From: Conchiformibius kuhniae DSM 17694
GTDB lineage: Bacteria; Pseudomonadota; Gammaproteobacteria; Burkholderiales; Neisseriaceae
Direction: 5' to 3'
Assembly: GCF_000428785.1 (NCBI RefSeq)
Contig: NZ_KE386799.1
Span: forward strand, 33,081 to 97,080
DNA: 64,000 nt
Part shown: piece after piece, positions 59,516-64,000 of the stretch
Position numbering within the stretch: the first letter of the stretch is position 1
Layout: every line of letters begins with the position of its first letter
Position numbers and translations under genes: made by a program
The notes under the pieces: generated by a model
Database searches by the model: none
Seen by the model: the letters and a program-made list of their open reading frames with translations, nothing else
Told to the model about the DNA's origin: nothing

Positions 59516-60664
59516 ATGCGTTTCGCCACCCGCTTAATCCACGCCGCCTACGACCCCGACCAACACCAACGCGCCGTGATGCCGCCGATTTACCAAAACA
59601 GCATGTTCGCCATGCGCGAAATCGGCGAAAACATTCCCTACAAATACTCGCGCCTGTCCAATCCCACCCGCCAAATCTTGGAAAACACCGTTGCCGAACT
59701 GGAACACGGCACGCACGGTTTTGCCTTTGCAAGCGGCATCGCCGGCATTGATTGCATTTTCCGCACCGTTTTGCGGCCGGGCGACACCGTGGTCGCCGTG
59801 CGCGATATTTACGGCGGCAGCTACGATTTGCTCAATAATGTTTACGCCGCTTGGGGCGTGGACGTGGTGTTTGCCGACTTGGACGATGCCGCCGCGTTAG
59901 ACAATATTTTGGCGGAAAAACGGGTGAAACTGCTGTGGTTGGAAAGCCCGTCCAACCCGCTTTTGCGCCTGAACGACATCGCCCTGCTCGCGCAAAAAGC
60001 GAAAGCGGCGGGCGCGTGGGTCGGCATTGACAACACCTTTGCCACGCCGTATCTGCAAAATCCTTTGGACTTGGGCTGCGACATCGTCTTTCATTCCGCC
60101 ACCAAATACCTGTGCGGCCACTCGGACGTGCTGATGGGCGTGGCGGCGGTGAAAGACGATGCTTTGGCGCGGGATTTGGGCAAAATGCTGATTGAAACCG
60201 GCGCGGTGGCGGGGCCGATGGACTGCTGGCTGGTGTTGCGCGGCATCAAAACCCTGTCGGTACGCATGAAACAGCATTGCGCCAACGCTTTGGAATTGGC
60301 GCAACGCCTGCAAAACCACGCGGCGGTGGCGCAGGTTTATTATCCGGGCTTGCCCTGCCACGAGCATCACGAATTGGCGAAACGGCAAATGCGCGGCTTC
60401 GGCGGCGTGGTAACCATTGTTTTGAAAAACAATACCGTGCAGGCAGCCAACCGCGTGATTCAAAATCTGCAACTGGTGCAAATGGCGTCCAGCTTGGGCG
60501 GGGTGGAAAGCTTGGTGAACCACTGTTATTCGCAATCGCATAGCGGCATGTCGCCCGCGCTGAAACGCGAATTGGGCATCGGCGAAGGGCTGTTGCGCTT
60601 TTCGGTGGGGATTGAAGACATCGAAGACATTTGGGCGGATATTGACGGCGCGTTGCGGGCGTAA
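59516..60664 (+). CDS. metC: Cystathionine beta-lyase / transsulfuration PLP enzyme
   Basis: Cys/Met metabolism PLP-dependent enzyme, 382 residues. RLIHAAYDPDQ at the N-terminus, YSRLSNPTRQILE, ASGIAGIDCI, ESPSNPLLRL, and the Schiff-base lysine in FHSATKYLCGHSD. Assignment between metC (beta-lyase), metB (gamma-synthase) and metZ-type is uncertain from sequence alone; the short form and GHSDVLMG favour a beta- or gamma-lyase. ATG follows TAAGGAAAAC. Confidence 0.8.
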   Translation: MRFATRLIHAAYDPDQHQRAVMPPIYQNSMFAMREIGENIPYKYSRLSNPTRQILENTVAELEHGTHGFAFASGIAGIDCIFRTVLRPGDTVVAVRDIYGGSYDLLNNVYAAWGVDVVFADLDDAAALDNILAEKRVKLLWLESPSNPLLRLNDIALLAQKAKAAGAWVGIDNTFATPYLQNPLDLGCDIVFHSATKYLCGHSDVLMGVAAVKDDALARDLGKMLIETGAVAGPMDCWLVLRGIKTLSVRMKQHCANALELAQRLQNHAAVAQVYYPGLPCHEHHELAKRQMRGFGGVVTIVLKNNTVQAANRVIQNLQLVQMASSLGGVESLVNHCYSQSHSGMSPALKRELGIGEGLLRFSVGIEDIEDIWADIDGALRA

Positions 60665-60678
60665 ATCGGGTCGGAAAA

Positions 60679-60707
60679 AAGTTATCCACATTTTCTGTGG
60701 ATAACTT
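60679..60707. repeat. Inverted pair of perfect DnaA boxes (12-bp hairpin)
   Basis: AAGTTATCCACA (60679-60690) and TGTGGATAACTT (60696-60707) with a 5-nt spacer. Each arm contains the consensus box TTATCCACA. It lies 15 nt after metC; both flanking genes run on the plus strand and there is no T run on that side. Confidence 0.75.
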
Positions 60708-60823
60708 GGCAAAAACGGGGCAAAAATACCGCAAAAACGCTGTATTTTCAAAGCCTGTGCCTTTGTTGCTTAAAAAATAGGCAATTTGCAAAATATTATT
60801 GTAAAACAAATGGTTATCAAAAT

Positions 60824-60863
60824 ACCCCGATTTTTGCCAAGTGTTTGACAAATCGGGGTTTTT
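60824..60863 (+). terminator. Terminator between metC and mutS
   Basis: ACCCCGATTT / AAATCGGGGT stem (60824-60833 with 60850-60859) with T5. Between metC and this hairpin the sequence is AT-rich and holds no gene. Confidence 0.75.
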
Positions 60864-60953
60864 CCAAAATGTCAGCGTGCTTGCGCCCGTGCCGGAAGAT
60901 GGGAATGCGGACGCATTCGGGCTATAATCGCGGCTTTTTGCCGGTGCGCCGCC

Positions 60954-63518
60954 ATGAGTCCGTCTCCCGTTTCGCCGATGATGCAGCAGTATCTCGACAT
61001 CAAAGCCGCCCATCAGGACAAGTTATTGTTCTACCGTATGGGCGATTTTTACGAATTGTTTTTTGACGATGCCGAAGAAGCCGCCAAGCTGTTGGACATC
61101 ACGCTGACGGCGCGGGGCAAGCTGCACGGCGAGCCGGTGAAAATGGCGGGCGTGCCGTTTCACGCGCTCGAGCCGTATTTGGCGAAGCTGGTCAAATTGG
61201 GCAAAAGCGCGGCGATTTGCGAACAAACGGGAACGGTGGGCGCGGGCAAAGGCCCTGTCGAGCGCAAGGTTACGCGGATTGTTACGCCCGGCACGCTCAC
61301 CGATTCGGCATTGCTCGAAGACAAGGAAACCAACCGCACGGCGGCGGTGTGTTTGGGCAAAAAGCAAAGTGCTTTGGCATGGGTGTCGCTGCAAAGCGGT
61401 GAGTTTAAGGCGAAAATCATTGCGCCCGATGCATTGGCAGACGAGTTGGCACGTTTGGGCGCGGCGGAAGTGCTGGCGGCGGAGCGCGATGCGGCGGCGG
61501 TGGCACCGCATCTGGGCGGCGGGCATCTGACCCGTTTGAACGATTGGCAGTTTGCGCCGGAAACGGCGTTCAAGCTGCTGACGGCGCATTTTGATTGTCA
61601 AGATTTGCGCGGCTTCGGTTTGGACGCAAACGAACACGGCGCGGCGGTGGCGGCGGCGGGGGCGTTGCTCAATTATGTGCGCCTGACCCAATCGCAACTG
61701 CCCGCGCATTTGGACGGCATCGCGCTGGAAACTTCGGACGAATACATCGGCATGGATGCGGCAACGCGGCGCAATTTGGAAATCACCGCCACGCTGGACG
61801 GCAAAAAAGCCCCGACCCTGCTTTCGGTACTCGACCGTTGCGCCACCCACATGGGCAGCCGTTTGCTGGCGCAGTGGCTGCACCACCCTTTGCGCTGCCG
61901 CGAAAAATTACGCGCCCGCCAAGAAGCGGTGTCGGTGCTGCTGCATCAGCCCGAAGCGGCGGCAGCCGTCCGGCAGTCTCTGAAGCACACTGCCGACATC
62001 GAACGCATCACCGCCCGCATTGCGCTGGGCTCGGCGCGTCCGCGTGATTTGTCGGCACTGCGCGAGAGCCTGTTTGCCCTGTCGCAGATTGCCGCACCCG
62101 CAGGCTCGTCCCTGCTGGCGGTTTTGTGCGGCTGTTTTCCGCGCACCCTGCCCGTTGCCGAACATTTGCACGGCGCTTTGCTGCCCGAACCGGCCGCGCT
62201 GCTGCGCGATGGCGGGGTGATGAATGACGGACACGATGCCGAACTCGACCGTTTGCGCGATTTGCAAAACAACGGCGATGCGTTTTTGGCGGAGCTGGCG
62301 CAGCGCGAACGCGAACGCACGGGCTTGTCCACCCTGAAAGTAGAATACAACCGCGTACACGGGTTTTACATCGAATTGTCCAAAGCCCAATCCGCCGCCG
62401 CCCCCGCCGACTACCGCCGCCGCCAAACCCTGAAAAACACCGAGCGTTACATCACCCCCGAGCTGAAGCAGTTTGAAGAACAATTTTTGTCGGCGCAAGA
62501 CGGCGCATTGGCACGGGAAAAACAGCTTTATGCCGAATTGCTGGCGTATCTGCACCGCCGCCTGCCCGAATTGCAGCAAACCGCCCGCGCCGCCGCCGCT
62601 TTGGACGTATTGTGCGCCTTTGCCCTACAGGCGCGGGAACACGGCTACACTGCCCCCGAATTTGCCGACTACCCCGTATTGGCGATGCAAAACGCCCGCC
62701 ACCCCGTGGTGGAGAGGCAAGTGGCGCGTTTCACCCCCAACGACGTGCAACTGGGCGGCAAACACCGTTTGATGCTGCTCACCGGCCCGAACATGGGCGG
62801 CAAATCCACCTACATGCGCCAAGCCGCGCACATCGTCATCATGGCGCACACGGGCAGCTTCGTACCCGCACAAACCGCACAAATCGGCAACATCGACCGC
62901 ATATTTACCCGCATCGGCGCATCAGACGACTTGGCGGGCAACCGTTCCACCTTCATGGTGGAAATGAGCGAAACCGCCTACATCCTCAACCACGCCACCG
63001 CCCAATCGCTGGTGTTGATGGACGAAGTAGGGCGCGGCACCTCCACCTTTGACGGCTTGGCGATTGCCCGCGCCGCCGCCGAACACCTGCTGCAAAAAAA
63101 CCAAAGCCTGTGCCTGTTTTCCACCCACTATTTTGAACTGACCGCGCTGCCGCAACACTTCCCCAACGCCGTAAACATGCACCTGAGCGCATTGGAACAA
63201 GCGGCGGACATCGTATTTTTGCACCGCGTGGAAGCGGGGCCTGCCGCCAAAAGCTACGGCATCGCCGTTGCCAAACGCGCCGGTTTGCCCGCACGCGCCC
63301 TGAGCGGCGCACAAAAATACCTCAAACAACTGGAAGCACAGGCGCAGCCGTCGCCGCAACACGAATTGTTCGCCCCGATACCCGAGCAGGACGACACCGC
63401 GCCCGCCGCACCCGCACCCCACCCTGTGGTGGACGAATTGGCGGCACTCAATCCCGATGAATTGTCGCCGCGACAGGCTTTGGACGCACTGTACCGTTTG
63501 CGGCGGCTGCTGGGGTAG
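60954..63518 (+). CDS. mutS: DNA mismatch repair ATPase MutS
   Basis: Recognises mismatches and recruits MutL. 854 residues: MMQQYLDIKAAHQDKLLFYR, mismatch-binding GDFYELFFDDA (Phe-Tyr-Glu), clamp and lever domains, Walker A GPNMGGKST near 611, DELGRGTSTFDG-type signature as DEVGRGTSTFDGLA, and FSTHYFELT. A C-terminal HTH with proline-rich linker (APIPEQDDTAPAAPAPHP) follows. -10 TATAAT at 60923-60928. The stop TAG is followed by GGCGCACC, resembling the start of the mobile repeat. Confidence 0.96.
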   Translation: MSPSPVSPMMQQYLDIKAAHQDKLLFYRMGDFYELFFDDAEEAAKLLDITLTARGKLHGEPVKMAGVPFHALEPYLAKLVKLGKSAAICEQTGTVGAGKGPVERKVTRIVTPGTLTDSALLEDKETNRTAAVCLGKKQSALAWVSLQSGEFKAKIIAPDALADELARLGAAEVLAAERDAAAVAPHLGGGHLTRLNDWQFAPETAFKLLTAHFDCQDLRGFGLDANEHGAAVAAAGALLNYVRLTQSQLPAHLDGIALETSDEYIGMDAATRRNLEITATLDGKKAPTLLSVLDRCATHMGSRLLAQWLHHPLRCREKLRARQEAVSVLLHQPEAAAAVRQSLKHTADIERITARIALGSARPRDLSALRESLFALSQIAAPAGSSLLAVLCGCFPRTLPVAEHLHGALLPEPAALLRDGGVMNDGHDAELDRLRDLQNNGDAFLAELAQRERERTGLSTLKVEYNRVHGFYIELSKAQSAAAPADYRRRQTLKNTERYITPELKQFEEQFLSAQDGALAREKQLYAELLAYLHRRLPELQQTARAAAALDVLCAFALQAREHGYTAPEFADYPVLAMQNARHPVVERQVARFTPNDVQLGGKHRLMLLTGPNMGGKSTYMRQAAHIVIMAHTGSFVPAQTAQIGNIDRIFTRIGASDDLAGNRSTFMVEMSETAYILNHATAQSLVLMDEVGRGTSTFDGLAIARAAAEHLLQKNQSLCLFSTHYFELTALPQHFPNAVNMHLSALEQAADIVFLHRVEAGPAAKSYGIAVAKRAGLPARALSGAQKYLKQLEAQAQPSPQHELFAPIPEQDDTAPAAPAPHPVVDELAALNPDELSPRQALDALYRLRRLLG

Positions 63519-63536
63519 GGCGCACCGCCAATGGAC

Positions 63537-63735
63537 TGGGGCGTGTCATAAATTAAACTTTTATGATATAAATCATCATGATACAAAAACGCCGTCATTC
63601 CCGCGAATACGGGAATCCACTGCCCGATTTTTGGAAAACAATGTTTTATCAAGGTTTGTTGTGCTTTGATGTGGATTTCCGCCTATGCGGGAATGACGGT
63701 GCAGGGGTTTTTCGGTCGATTGATGATACGCCCTA
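63537..63735. repeat. dRS3-containing mobile repeat (copy E8)
   Basis: Starts GGGGCGTGTCATAAATT 19 nt after mutS, with dRS3 20-mers near 63597-63616 and 63674-63693 and the internal phrase TTTTATCAAGGTTTGT. It ends TTGATGATACGCCCTA. The left arm differs from other copies by an AT-rich insertion (TTATGATATAAATCATCATG). Confidence 0.85.
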
Positions 63736-64000
63736 AACAACACGGCAGCGTCATGCCCGAGAATACGGGAAGCCAAATATGCCTTGCCCAAACACAAGAA
63801 TTGTGTTAGATTTTGAAAATTGTTTTCTGCTGCGTGCGGCATGCTTCCGACCGTGCCGCTTTGGTCTTTAATTTGTTAAAAATTGTTTATGTTTGTGAAG
63901 ATTTAAATTTACAAATTTTAATCTATAGAAAATTGATTTTTAACAATAAAACAAGACTCCGCAGTCGGAAAACCCGCCCCATCATTAGGGGATTAAGACC
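63736..64000. other. AT-rich intergenic tail of the window
   Basis: No credible gene. 63736-63830 has a partial repeat-like stretch; 63870-63955 is very AT-rich (many runs of A and T, no ribosome site), and the last 36 nt end in CCCCATCATTAGGGGATTAAGACC, a short hairpin (CCCC/GGGG). This looks like a promoter or leader region for something beyond the edge. Confidence 0.5.

Overview
This 64 kb window is chromosomal DNA of a high-GC member of the Neisseriaceae (Betaproteobacteria). The evidence is the gene set (two-gene pilT-pilU, iscR-iscS-iscU-iscA, cmk-rpsA-ihfB, lapA-lapB, a PutA without a DNA-binding domain, a TfoX-type domain fused to TadA), the many dRS3-like 20-bp repeats with inverted ATTCCC/GGGAAT ends, and about ten copies of the 12-mer AGGCTGCCTGAA or its self-overlapping palindrome. 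That 12-mer is the DNA uptake sequence dialect known from Simonsiella/Kingella-type Neisseriaceae rather than from Neisseria proper. A GC-rich multicellular relative such as Conchiformibius would fit, but that is an inference. There is no rRNA, no prophage and no insertion-sequence transposase. One tRNA (Pro, CGG) is present.

Layout. 1-4.5 kb: fatty acid synthesis (fabD, partial fabG) and pnp, minus strand. 4.7-9.4 kb: a DUF3482-type GTPase, then a DUF2130 nuclease-like protein and an AT-rich TPR-DUF2971 protein of probable foreign origin. 9.4-15.2 kb: ppx, putA and a degenerate XRE-like gene. 15.3-17.6 kb: two small exported proteins, a Bcr/CflA efflux pump and tRNA-Pro. 17.6-22.1 kb: scpB, a DUF7336-like protein, rluB, a lipoprotein, a GIY-YIG protein and ylqF. 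22.2-26 kb: a three-gene sensory operon (MglB-like galactose-type binding lipoprotein, membrane CheA-like Hpt kinase, single-domain CheY-like regulator). 26.3-31 kb: pyrG, sixA, tadA and pit. 31.2-32.8 kb: a Nif3-family gene and an OmpA-like lipoprotein. 32.9-38.4 kb: a compact minus-strand run lapA-lapB-small ORF-rsgA-cmk-rpsA-ihfB. 38.6-43.8 kb: ilvE, a shortened xseA, a Na+/H+ antiporter behind a structured leader, a small secreted protein and rsuA. 43.9-46.3 kb: pilT-pilU. 46.4-49.9 kb: overlapping bcp-purK-waaF-tyrA. 49.8-51.7 kb: an orphan HigB-type toxin and ctpA. 52-55.4 kb: the isc operon and an NlpD-like lipoprotein. 55.4-63.5 kb: xerD, pmbA, an AT-rich membrane/pentapeptide-repeat protein, a transsulfuration enzyme and mutS. 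The right end is AT-rich with a repeat-like hairpin.

The most notable observations are: (1) a family of 180-200 bp non-coding mobile repeats (two inverted dRS3 motifs inside terminal inverted repeats) whose TAGGGCGTGTC ends supply the stop codon of seven neighbouring genes; (2) the MglB-like/CheA-like/CheY-like operon with no sugar transporter or flagellar partners; (3) a nested stem-loop leader before the sodium:proton antiporter, a candidate cation riboswitch; (4) an almost identical 5' leader placed directly before four unrelated minus-strand genes; and (5) a pair of perfect inverted DnaA boxes between metC and mutS.
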